A stretch of DNA of 55,597 nt, taken from Candidatus Tayloriibacteriota bacterium (lineage in GTDB: Bacteria > Patescibacteriota > Minisyncoccia > Phycocordibacterales > PALSA-1337). The position numbers and the translations under genes were made by a program. The notes under the pieces were generated by a model. That model had not been told where the DNA came from. It saw nothing but the letters and a program-made list of their open reading frames with translations, and searched no databases. Positions within the stretch are counted from its first letter, which is position 1, and each line of letters starts with the position of its first letter. The stretch is from contig JAQBRD010000003.1 in assembly GCA_028286665.1 (NCBI GenBank), forward strand, positions 1 through 55,597. Reading direction: 5' to 3'. Below, piece after piece: positions 10,119 to 18,803 of the stretch.

Positions 10119-11591
10119 CTAGTACCTGAGATAGTCACCGACCTGATCCATCCTCCGCAGCATAGCCATCCGTCGGTCAAATAATACATCAGCAAGTCGA
10201 TACGCTTGTTTGGCCGCTTGAAGCGCCTCTTGGGTTTCCATGGTCTTTAGTTGTCGACCCACATCTTGAGTACTTTCTCCAACCATCATGAGGGCATTAG
10301 CAATAGATTTGAGGCTGTCCACATCTTCTTTAACGTTTCTTGAACGCATTGTACCAATAGTTTCAACGCTATCCTGTAGGCGAGCAAATGACGCTGACAT
10401 CTCATCAAAATCTTGCGGCTCTTTTATGTCCATTTCACCGAGTTTTTTCATTGTCGAAGACATGCGGCCAATTTCATTGACATCAATGAGTTCCGCCAAA
10501 CGCTCATCATCTCTATTTCGGAGAACTCTGTCGAGCGATCCGAAATAATCAGACATCTGCTCTACAGTCTTTTTATACCCGCCCACTGATTCCGGTGACA
10601 CAAAAAAAGTTTCTGATTCCCTAGATGCTTCATTTTCAAGTGAAGGAGTATTTATACCGAGCGATTCTCTGACTTTTCTCAATGCTTCCGCATCTTGTTC
10701 TATCACCTTCGGTATTTCAAATTTACTTGGCTCAACCGGACCAGCCTCTTCCGTCTTTTGTTCCACTCGCTTTTCGGCTACCCCCGCCTTTTCGGGATTT
10801 TTCGGAAAATGTGTCTCTCCCGCATTTCTAAAATCAGAATGGAGCTTATCAACTTGACCATAATAGCTCAAAACTTCCTGCTCCGAACCATCAGCTTTTC
10901 TCACGGTGTATGGCGTAAAGGATGTATCAGTAAATCCGCGACCGGCCATGACCTGACTTCGCAACGCATCTCGCTTTCCGAAACGGCCACCGAGCGACTT
11001 CAATTCTTCTGTGCGTTCCGGATCCATATCCTTGAAGAAAGCATCTCGTCTTTTTCCAAGATCGAGCTCCAGATTATCCTTATCTGAACGCAACCAGACC
11101 TCATCTTCTTGACCGACTCCACGCTCTCTCATTCCCTTCTCAACTTCTTTATGGCGTGCGGTTATATCACGTAATCTATTGAGATCGCTTTCGTACTTTC
11201 GGATAAAATCAGACTCTTCCGCTGGCAATGACCGCACTTCTTGCTCGCTCTTCAAAACACCCGCCAATTCAGAATCGGGTGATATTTTCTCCGTCATCAA
11301 CTCCAACTTTTCGTCAGCATCTCCGTGACTAAATATAATGTATTCGGGATTGATAGTACCAGCTTCCACTTCCTTCAACTCTTCATTATATGAAGCTATT
11401 TTTTCCTGCTCTGCTTCCTGTTGCTGAACATCAATTTTCGAAATTAGGACAAAATCGTCAGATAGGTGAGTTTCTTCCGTGCGTTTTTTTGCAGATGCAA
11501 TATCTTCCTTTATCTTATCGCTCGCCTTCATCCTCAGAACTTCTATTGGCGTAATCTCCTGTGTTGGTATGGGTTGTTCTAGCTTTTCCAT
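10119..11591 (-). CDS. Hypothetical coiled-coil/charged protein
   Basis: Long ORF, highly charged; start set at MEKLEQPIPT; no family recognised. Confidence 0.7.
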   Translation of the reverse strand: MEKLEQPIPTQEITPIEVLRMKASDKIKEDIASAKKRTEETHLSDDFVLISKIDVQQQEAEQEKIASYNEELKEVEAGTINPEYIIFSHGDADEKLELMTEKISPDSELAGVLKSEQEVRSLPAEESDFIRKYESDLNRLRDITARHKEVEKGMRERGVGQEDEVWLRSDKDNLELDLGKRRDAFFKDMDPERTEELKSLGGRFGKRDALRSQVMAGRGFTDTSFTPYTVRKADGSEQEVLSYYGQVDKLHSDFRNAGETHFPKNPEKAGVAEKRVEQKTEEAGPVEPSKFEIPKVIEQDAEALRKVRESLGINTPSLENEASRESETFFVSPESVGGYKKTVEQMSDYFGSLDRVLRNRDDERLAELIDVNEIGRMSSTMKKLGEMDIKEPQDFDEMSASFARLQDSVETIGTMRSRNVKEDVDSLKSIANALMMVGESTQDVGRQLKTMETQEALQAAKQAYRLADVLFDRRMAMLRRMDQVGDYLRY

Positions 11592-11610
11592 TGTGTGGTA
11601 GAATAATAAC

Positions 11611-11991
11611 ATGCAATTTACTGATGTCAAAACAGCTGATGAATACATGAATTTGGTCAATAAATATTCTTGGCTCGTCGACTCAGAGCTCAAAAAAGTT
11701 GAGCTTAATATCAAGGAGCATCCAGCTCATTTGGATATGAATATCGAATCTCTACCTAAGCTGATCTCGCTCGTGAATGTGATAGGATATCTGAGAGGAC
11801 AAAATAACGCATTCATCGAAATACGACCCCATGACGTAATTGAATATCAACCTGAGTTGTATAAAAATGAAGATGCATTCGAGTCTCGGCTACACGCTAT
11901 AATCACGACCATATGTGTAGATCCTAAAAATCTTGCGCTGTGCAAATCTACCCTCGAGCGGCACTTCATCGAGTATCGACTAAAGAAATAA
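11611..11991 (+). CDS. Hypothetical protein
   Basis: 126 aa ORF, divergent from 10119..11591, TAGAAT -10-like box 6 nt upstream of ATG. Confidence 0.6.
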   Translation: MQFTDVKTADEYMNLVNKYSWLVDSELKKVELNIKEHPAHLDMNIESLPKLISLVNVIGYLRGQNNAFIEIRPHDVIEYQPELYKNEDAFESRLHAIITTICVDPKNLALCKSTLERHFIEYRLKK

Positions 11992-12022
11992 GATCAAAAA
12001 TTATTAATATAAATTAAAAAAT

Positions 12023-12529
12023 ATGAACGAGCAAGAAAAAGAGATCAAAAATCAAAATGGATTCGATGGCGTGCATGAGCTTCCTGGATCGGCTACTTTA
12101 TTTCAGGCTCGAAAGGGTGAAAAATACGGAATCTACTCATCTTCTAGAAAAGCGCTTGTCGTCCCTGTCGAGTTTGATGCGGTAAATCTTCAAGTCGATA
12201 AAGACAGGGTTTCAGTTGAGAAGGCAGGTAAGCACGGCATGTATTCTATCTCGCACGAGAAAATTGTCGTGCCGATTGAATGGGATTTTGTGAGTACCTC
12301 ACCAAATCCTACTAACACTGACACCTACGAAGTAGTAAATGGGAAGAAGCATGGTGTGTATTCACGTTTGGAATCGAAGCTCATCATGCCTATCGAATAT
12401 GACACCATCATAGAATTGGTCGGTTCAGACCACTTCAAGGATTCTCCTTACAATGGACAATACCGCGTACAGCTTGAAGAAAAAATTGGTAGGTTTGATC
12501 CAAAGACGCAGTCTGTAACTTGGAATTAA
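12023..12529 (+). CDS. WG-repeat-like protein
   Basis: Three repeats of type GEKYGIYSSSRKALVVPVEFDAV / GKHGMYSISHEKIVVPIEWDFV / GKKHGVYSRLESKLIMPIEYDTI. Confidence 0.7.
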   Translation: MNEQEKEIKNQNGFDGVHELPGSATLFQARKGEKYGIYSSSRKALVVPVEFDAVNLQVDKDRVSVEKAGKHGMYSISHEKIVVPIEWDFVSTSPNPTNTDTYEVVNGKKHGVYSRLESKLIMPIEYDTIIELVGSDHFKDSPYNGQYRVQLEEKIGRFDPKTQSVTWN

Positions 12530-12820
12530 TCTGAATCGTCAGATTCTTTCTCTATAACTTATCAATGACCGAGGACGGCTTTTTTCACCATCACGAATTT
12601 TCAACTGCCATTTCATAATATGCCATATGATCCGAGATTAGTCGGGTTAAGTGACAAATAGCTATATGTAGCTAGGCGTCTCGTGCGCGATAACCTAGCT
12701 CTAATTGGCGGAGTGAGATTCGGTCACAGGTATTTTTCTACTGAAAAATCCCGCGACCCCGCCTCGCTCGCCTACGCGAGCTCCGGCTTTCTCATCTACG
12801 CTCTGCTTCACGCAGAAATG

Positions 12821-12852
12821 AAAAAAAGAACTGCAGAAGCAGTTCTTTTTTC
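12821..12852. terminator. Bidirectional intrinsic terminator
   Basis: AAAAAAAGAACTGC AGAA GCAGTTCTTTTTT. Confidence 0.8.
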
Positions 12853-12858
12853 ATTTTG

Positions 12859-12945
12859 CGGAGAGAGCGGGATTCGAACCCGCGATGCCCTTTCGGACAT
12901 TCTACGGTTCCGGGGTAGCCCATTCGACCGCTCTGGCATCTCTCC
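12859..12945 (-). tRNA. tRNA-Ser(GGA), type II with long variable arm
   Basis: Revcomp GGAGAGATGCCAGAGCGGTCGAATGGGCTACCCCGGAACCGTAGAATGTCCGAAAGGGCATCGCGGGTTCGAATCCCGCTCTCTCCG: acceptor, variable and T arms pair; anticodon loop CCGGAAC. Confidence 0.85.
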
Positions 12946-13011
12946 ATCGACCACGATAGTAACACATAACAACCTCATAGGAAAACTAAAAAATATATTT
13001 TTTGTTTTTCC

Positions 13012-14034
13012 CTACCAACCTCCGCTCGCACCGCCTCCCCCCGAGCTTCCCCCGCCGAATCCTCCGAATCCGCCTCCGCTCGAGCCGCCAAAGCCTCCCG
13101 ATCCCCCGAAGCCTCCGCCGCCGATCCACCACGGCGGACGCCGGCCGCTCGTCATGGAGCTTGCGAACGCTTTCGAGACGATGTAATCGAAGATGAGGCC
13201 GATGATGGCGAAGGCAGCAATGGCAATGATGCCGATGAAAAGGAATCCATATATGAAGCCGACGACAACTCCGGCGATCGCGCCGAGGACGCCGCCGAGC
13301 CACCAGGATTTCGATCTGCCGAGGATGCTCGTGCACCAGATGAGGGCGAAGACGATAAAGAATATCCAGTTTCCGCTTCCGCCTCGCGAAGAGGATTCGC
13401 CACCCGAACGGTTGTCAGGATTTCCAGCACCACTTATATATTCAGGATCCTTCGATATCGTTCCGATGATGACATCTGTCGCACCGTCGACGCCTTCATA
13501 ATAATGACCGGCTTTGAACGCAGGTGTCATGACATTACGGATGATGCTGCTCGCGACAGAGTCCGTGATGACCGGCTCGAGGCCGTAGCCGACTTCGATG
13601 CGGATCTTGCGATCATCCCGGGATATGAGGATGAGCAGGCCGTTGTCCTGCTGATTGGGTGTACCTAAAGCATTCGTGCCGACACTTTTGGCCGAGCCGA
13701 TTCCCCATTCCTGAAAAAGCTTCTCGCCGAAATTCTCCACGCTGTCGCCGCCAAGATCCTTCACCGTCGCGATCACGATCGCGTTGCCGGTCGTCTTTCC
13801 GAAATCGACGAGCTTCGTCGCGAGCGCGTCGCGTTCAGCCGAGGAAAACATTCCCGCGAAGTCGTTGACGAGACCGACCGGCTTGCCTGGGCTCTGGTAT
13901 GCATATGCCGGGGCCGCGCTGAATCCGCCGAACATGCCGAATGCGGCAAATACGGCAAATGCCGCCGCGAAGAGCGGCAGCATGAGCGCTGAAATGAAAA
14001 CGACCGCACCTTTTTTTGCGCGAATCGTTTTCAT
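13012..14034 (-). CDS. TPM domain protein (YgcG-like) with Gly/Ser-rich C-terminus
   Basis: VGLVNDFAGMFSSAERDALATKL...RKIRIEVGYGLEPVITD...; Gly-rich GGFGGSGGFGGSSGGGFGG tail. Confidence 0.88.
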   Translation of the reverse strand: MKTIRAKKGAVVFISALMLPLFAAAFAVFAAFGMFGGFSAAPAYAYQSPGKPVGLVNDFAGMFSSAERDALATKLVDFGKTTGNAIVIATVKDLGGDSVENFGEKLFQEWGIGSAKSVGTNALGTPNQQDNGLLILISRDDRKIRIEVGYGLEPVITDSVASSIIRNVMTPAFKAGHYYEGVDGATDVIIGTISKDPEYISGAGNPDNRSGGESSSRGGSGNWIFFIVFALIWCTSILGRSKSWWLGGVLGAIAGVVVGFIYGFLFIGIIAIAAFAIIGLIFDYIVSKAFASSMTSGRRPPWWIGGGGFGGSGGFGGSSGGGFGGFGGGSSGGGGASGGW

Positions 14035-14041
14035 ATGCGTA

Positions 14042-14614
14042 TTACATAGTTATCTTCGGAGCCTTCGCCGCTTCTGCATCAGCCTGGAAATATGGGCGCT
14101 CATGGAATCCGAACATCGCTGCGATGATCGAGCTCGGGAATCGCTTCGCGAGGACATTGTATGCTTGGATATCGCTGTTGAATCGCGATCGTTCTACTGA
14201 AATGCGGTTCTCCGTTCCGGCGATTTCAGCGACGAGCGACTGGACGTTCTCGGATGACTTGAGCTGCGGATAATTCTCCGTGATGACGAGCAGGCGTCCG
14301 ATCGCGCTGTCGAGCTGCGATGCTGCCTTCGCCTTATCATCGATAGAGCCGCTCGTCTGAGCGCCTGCGTATCGGGTCCGGGCATCGGCGATAGCGCCGA
14401 ATACCGCTTGCTCCTGCTTCATGACGCCCTTCGTCACCTCGACGAGGTTCGGGATGAGATCGTAGCGTCGCTGATACTGAGTCTCGACCTGCTTCCACTG
14501 CGCTGTCGCCTGTTCATCGATCGCGACGAATTTGTTATATGCGCTGAAACCGTAGATCAGGACAAGGACAGCGATGATGCCGACGACGATCCAGGCTTTT
14601 GATGATGTTTTCAT
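14042..14614 (-). CDS. lemA: LemA family protein
   Basis: TM helix then YNKFVAIDEQATAQWKQVETQYQRRYDLIPNLVEVTKG...FNSDIQAYN. Confidence 0.92.
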   Translation of the reverse strand: MKTSSKAWIVVGIIAVLVLIYGFSAYNKFVAIDEQATAQWKQVETQYQRRYDLIPNLVEVTKGVMKQEQAVFGAIADARTRYAGAQTSGSIDDKAKAASQLDSAIGRLLVITENYPQLKSSENVQSLVAEIAGTENRISVERSRFNSDIQAYNVLAKRFPSSIIAAMFGFHERPYFQADAEAAKAPKITM

Positions 14615-14663
14615 GTGCAATATGCCGAAAGAGACAATCGGCGATTACTGATATGTCGTAAGG

Positions 14664-15341
14664 CTATTTCGTTGCTCCAGAATGAAGCGCTTCATTGTCG
14701 CCGTCTGCGGATACTACGAACTGGAATGATTTCACGAGATTCTTGAATGCAGTATCAGCTGCAGTGATGGCTGCCTTGTTGTTCTCGGTCGCTTTTGCCG
14801 CGTCAGCTGCTGAGAGGCCCTTGGTAGAAGGGTTCGAAGTGATCGCTGAGAAGTTGAACATATAGCAGATGCTGCCCTTCGGAGTCGAATACATTCGGTT
14901 GAAGTATTCTCGGCCCTGAGAAGCGTTCGACATCGCGATCATGCTGAATGCTGCATCCTTGACCTTGATCGAGTCGCGTTCCTTGATCGTAGTGACCTGC
15001 GGGAACGTACATGAGCCGGGAACGACGTCGATGTTCACCTGGAGCTTGCTGATGGTGTTTTCACCGATGTCAGCAACCTTCGTAGGAGCAGTGAAGATCA
15101 CGCCTGATGGAGATGCTTCGTTCGTCCATGCCGTAGGATACTGGACTGAGAAACCGAGTTCCTCGTTCTTATATGAAGAAAGCTTGTCTGAAACCTTCTC
15201 GACGCTTGTAGGATTCGCAATATTGATCGTAGTATCAGATGAGGTGCCAGGAGCAACCTTGTCCGCAGTATGACCATTGAAATACCAAGCAACCAAGCCA
15301 ATAACGATGAGAACGACTACGATAATAATTGATTTTTTCAT
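14664..15341 (-). CDS. Membrane-anchored extracytoplasmic hypothetical protein (PsbP-like fold possible)
   Basis: MKKSIIIVVVLIVIGLVAWYF anchor, YKNEELGFSVQYPTAWTNEA. Confidence 0.6.
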   Translation of the reverse strand: MKKSIIIVVVLIVIGLVAWYFNGHTADKVAPGTSSDTTINIANPTSVEKVSDKLSSYKNEELGFSVQYPTAWTNEASPSGVIFTAPTKVADIGENTISKLQVNIDVVPGSCTFPQVTTIKERDSIKVKDAAFSMIAMSNASQGREYFNRMYSTPKGSICYMFNFSAITSNPSTKGLSAADAAKATENNKAAITAADTAFKNLVKSFQFVVSADGDNEALHSGATK

Positions 15342-15377
15342 GCGACGATTATAGCATCCGCATACTGCTTTCACAAG

Positions 15378-16010
15378 CTATGAAGTGAACTTCGCGCTTG
15401 CGACGAGCGCTTCGAAATCCTTCAGATTCTGGATGTCGCGCGGAGTTCCCTTCGGTTCGTACGGATAAAGTGAGAAATGATAGACAGTCTGTCCGGCTTT
15501 CTCGCCCGCCTTCGCGCTGACGAAGAAATAGTAATCGAGCGTATGCGGAGATCCGGCATTCGCATGCTCGACCCGTTCGATGCGGATTCCGTTCTTCGTT
15601 TCAGAAGTATGCAGCGTCGGCTTTCCTGTGAAAGCATTCTCCAGGAGCTCGTTCGTCATGTACGCATCGATCGTCGTCGGCTTGTTGTGATAATCCGCAA
15701 GCGGCCCGGTCCAGACGACCATCTGATCGCCGAGCGCGAAAGACTCGCTTTCGATTTCAGGATATGTACTCTGCTTCAGGAGGACGACCGCATTCCCTTT
15801 GTCGAAGGCATGCCAGGTCGATTTCGGATATTCGAAAGAGATTCCTTTCTGCTGATCAGCATATGAAACTGATGAATTTGAAGCAGACGAAGCAGCGGAT
15901 GCCGGTTCACGCTTCTGTTCGAGAGCCTCCTGCCGATTCCAGAAAACGATACCCGCGATCAGAAAGAATGCGAAAATGAAGACGCCGGCTGTGAGGATTT
16001 TTTTATGCAT
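15378..16010 (-). CDS. Membrane-anchored extracytoplasmic hypothetical protein (same architecture as upstream neighbour)
   Basis: MHKKILTAGVFIFAFFLIAGIVFW anchor, YADQQKGISFEYPKSTWHAF. Confidence 0.6.
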   Translation of the reverse strand: MHKKILTAGVFIFAFFLIAGIVFWNRQEALEQKREPASAASSASNSSVSYADQQKGISFEYPKSTWHAFDKGNAVVLLKQSTYPEIESESFALGDQMVVWTGPLADYHNKPTTIDAYMTNELLENAFTGKPTLHTSETKNGIRIERVEHANAGSPHTLDYYFFVSAKAGEKAGQTVYHFSLYPYEPKGTPRDIQNLKDFEALVASAKFTS

Positions 16011-16160
16011 GCATCCATTATAATATGAAGCCCAGGAAATTGCCTGCGGACTTTTATTGACATTTGTATGTTTGTGTGATAAAAATACCCCCAAACAGAA
16101 CGAATGCGCAAAGAAAGCTATACACGGCTTTCAGCACATTCCTGAAATAGGAATCAAGAA

Positions 16161-16535
16161 ATGCAATCGAATGAACCGGAAAAGGACCCGAAGTTACTGA
16201 ACATCTGCCTCTGCCTCGACAGCGAGAAAATGAAGCACAGGATACTTGTAGCGCTCGGCGCCCTCGGTGATGGAATCTTCAGATTCGTCAAAGATCCCGC
16301 TGAAGCAGACCTCATCATCACGGATGCTCGCGGCGGTGAAGACGGTGCTGACAGCCTCTGGAAGCGGCATTACAAGCCGGATCTTGGCAAGATGCCGCTC
16401 ATCATGATACCTGTATCGTCCAATATCGCCGAGACTATGCCTAAAGGAATGGACTCGTACGATCCCGAAAAACCGAAGTCGAAGATTCTCGCAGTAGCGA
16501 GCAAGATGTTCGAAATTCGGTCCGCGACGCCATAA
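16161..16535 (+). CDS. Hypothetical protein
   Basis: 124 aa ORF ending just before a strong terminator hairpin. Confidence 0.55.
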   Translation: MQSNEPEKDPKLLNICLCLDSEKMKHRILVALGALGDGIFRFVKDPAEADLIITDARGGEDGADSLWKRHYKPDLGKMPLIMIPVSSNIAETMPKGMDSYDPEKPKSKILAVASKMFEIRSATP

Positions 16536-16545
16536 AAAATGCCCA

Positions 16546-16588
16546 GCCCCTCAGCGAGATACGCCAAATCGCTGAGGGGCATGCTTTT
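16546..16588 (+). terminator. Intrinsic terminator
   Basis: GCCCCTCAGCGA gatacgccaaa TCGCTGAGGGGC followed by ATGCTTTTTATG. Confidence 0.7.
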
Positions 16589-16610
16589 TATGCCCCTTTC
16601 TGCAGGAATT

Positions 16611-16639
16611 TGCCAGCCGAAGCCGGGTATGCTACGATA
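16611..16639 (+). promoter_or_regulatory. Candidate secG promoter
   Basis: TTGCCA-17 nt-TACGAT directly upstream of ATG 16647. Confidence 0.5.
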
Positions 16640-16646
16640 TTGAGCA

Positions 16647-16880
16647 ATGAAGACTATTTCATCTCTGCTTCCCTACATACAGATCGGGCTCGCAATCCTT
16701 ATGGTTGTGTCTATCCTCTTGCAGCAGACCGGCGCTCAGATCGGCGGTGCTTTCGGCGGATCGGATAATTTCAGCTCGGCTTTCCACACTCGACGAGGCG
16801 CGGAGAAAACACTCTTCATCGTGACGATCGTTATCGCGATCCTTTTTGCGGTTTCTGCTCTCGTTTCACTCATCAAATAG
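16647..16880 (+). CDS. secG: Preprotein translocase subunit SecG
   Basis: 77 aa, two TM helices, LQQTGAQIGGAFGGSDNFSSAFHTRRGAEKTLF. Confidence 0.9.
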   Translation: MKTISSLLPYIQIGLAILMVVSILLQQTGAQIGGAFGGSDNFSSAFHTRRGAEKTLFIVTIVIAILFAVSALVSLIK

Positions 16881-16943
16881 CCCCCGATTTTCGAATGCAG
16901 CTTTCCGCGGCTTCGATCATTATCAAATTACAGATCTATCACC

Positions 16944-18761
16944 ATGGCATCACGTGAATTCCGTCTCAAGGGCGGCGAGCGCATCCTCGCTATGATCCGA
17001 CATTTCTCCGCGACTGAAAAAGTCATTTTCGGCTTGCTCGTGCTTGCGTTATTCGTGAGCACGCTCATCATGGTCGTGCGCATCAACAATCACTTCCTCG
17101 TGCCAGTGCCAGCAAACGGCGGGACTTTGACCGAAGGCGTCATCGGGCTTCCTCGCCTCATCAATCCTGTCATCGCGGTGACCGATGTCGATCACGACCT
17201 CAGCTCGCTCATCTATGCAGGACTTCTCAAATACGATCAAGGCGTCATCGTGCCTGACCTTGCCGCTTCATATAAGGTTTCCGAAGACAATCTCACATAC
17301 ACCTTCACCCTGCGCGACGATGTCTATTTCCATGATGGCACGCCAGTAACCGCCGATGATGTCGAGTTCACGATTCAGAGAATACAAGACCCGGCTATCC
17401 AGAGCCCTCGGCGCGTAGACTGGAAAGACACTGAAGTGAAGAAGATCAGCAGCACGGTGATCGAATTCACCCTGAAGCAGCCGTACGCGGCGTTCATAAA
17501 CAATTTCACGACAGGCATTCTCCCGAAGCATATCTGGAAAGATGTCGACTCGACCAAATTCGTCCTCGACCAGCACAACATCGAGCCGATCGGCGCAGGC
17601 CCCTACAAGATCAGCGCGATCTACCCTGACAGCAAGAGCGTTCCGACTTCATACAGGCTTGTTCCATTCAGCAAATACGCAGGAGGCATGGCGCATATTT
17701 CAAATATCAATATCGAATTCTTCCCGAATGAGAAGACGGCTCTCGATGCGCTCCGGAACGGAAGCATCGACAGCATCGCATCAGTCTCGCCGAAGGAAGC
17801 AAGCAGCATCGCTTCGAGCACGCCGAGCGCTTCTATCCAGAGCACGCCGCTCCCGAGAATCTTCGCAGTATTTCTGAATCAGAACAATCCTCTCTTCGCG
17901 AACAAGGAGATCCGCCAGGCGCTCAGCATGAGCGTCGACAAGGATAGCCTCGTGAAGGACGTCCTCAACGGATACGGAGTGCCGATCGACGGTCCGGTTC
18001 CTTATGGAAGCTTCAGCGGCCTCAGCGCTTCGACGACCGCAGCATCGAAGACCGCATCAACGACCTCTTCATCGAAAGACGCTGCTCGTCAGCTCCTCGA
18101 GAAATCGAATTGGGCTATCAACGCGAACGGCATGTATCAGAAAATGTCGAAGAAGGAGACGAAGACCGTCAAGGGCGGAGGCAGGACTACGACGACTACG
18201 GTCACCACTGTCGCCGGCCAGACATTCGAATTCTCCATCGCGACTGCAGACAGCCCCGACCTGAAGCAGACAGCCGAGTTCTTGAAGAAAGAATGGGAGA
18301 AGATCGGCGCGCATGTCACCATCAAGGTCTTCGAGGCTGGAGATCTCACCCAGGACATCATCCGGACCCGCAAATACGACGCGCTCCTCTTCGGCGAAGT
18401 CGTCGGGAAGGATCTCGACCTCTATGCGTTCTGGCATTCATCGCAGCGAAATGCTCCCGGCCTCAATCTTTCCATGTACGTGAATGCGAAGACCGACAAG
18501 CTCCTCGAAGATGCCCGTAAATCCCCGAACAACGCCTCGCGCCTGAGCACCTATGCCGACATCGCTTCGCTCATCAAGGACGATGCCCCCGCGGTATTCC
18601 TCTATTCCCCCAACTTTATATACATTATTCCAGAAAAGCTGAAAGGCGTGATGCTCGATCATATCACCGCAGCATGGGATAGATGGAATGGCATCGGCTC
18701 GTGGTACATCGATACGGACAATGTATGGAAGGTGTTCGCGGACGACGAGAGTCAGAAATAA
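16944..18761 (+). CDS. ABC transporter peptide/solute-binding protein (SBP_bac_5 family)
   Basis: EGVIGLPRLINPV...DLAASYKVSEDNLTYTFTLRDDVYFHDGTPVTADDVEFT...KEIRQALSMSVDKDSLV. Confidence 0.92.
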   Translation: MASREFRLKGGERILAMIRHFSATEKVIFGLLVLALFVSTLIMVVRINNHFLVPVPANGGTLTEGVIGLPRLINPVIAVTDVDHDLSSLIYAGLLKYDQGVIVPDLAASYKVSEDNLTYTFTLRDDVYFHDGTPVTADDVEFTIQRIQDPAIQSPRRVDWKDTEVKKISSTVIEFTLKQPYAAFINNFTTGILPKHIWKDVDSTKFVLDQHNIEPIGAGPYKISAIYPDSKSVPTSYRLVPFSKYAGGMAHISNINIEFFPNEKTALDALRNGSIDSIASVSPKEASSIASSTPSASIQSTPLPRIFAVFLNQNNPLFANKEIRQALSMSVDKDSLVKDVLNGYGVPIDGPVPYGSFSGLSASTTAASKTASTTSSSKDAARQLLEKSNWAINANGMYQKMSKKETKTVKGGGRTTTTTVTTVAGQTFEFSIATADSPDLKQTAEFLKKEWEKIGAHVTIKVFEAGDLTQDIIRTRKYDALLFGEVVGKDLDLYAFWHSSQRNAPGLNLSMYVNAKTDKLLEDARKSPNNASRLSTYADIASLIKDDAPAVFLYSPNFIYIIPEKLKGVMLDHITAAWDRWNGIGSWYIDTDNVWKVFADDESQK

Positions 18762-18803
18762 CAGAATCGAATTATCAATCATTATCAATAATCACAGAAA
18801 TAT

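Noticed and set aside
12683-13186. 167-aa ORF crossing tRNA-Ser ('CGESGIRTRDALS...')
   Set aside because: 'GESGIRTRD' is the classic spurious translation of a tRNA 3' region; overlaps a tRNA and a Gly-rich gene tail.
12986-13196. Small ORFs in the GGFGG-coding region near 13012-13196
   Set aside because: Frame-shifted readings of the low-complexity Gly-rich tail of the TPM-domain protein.
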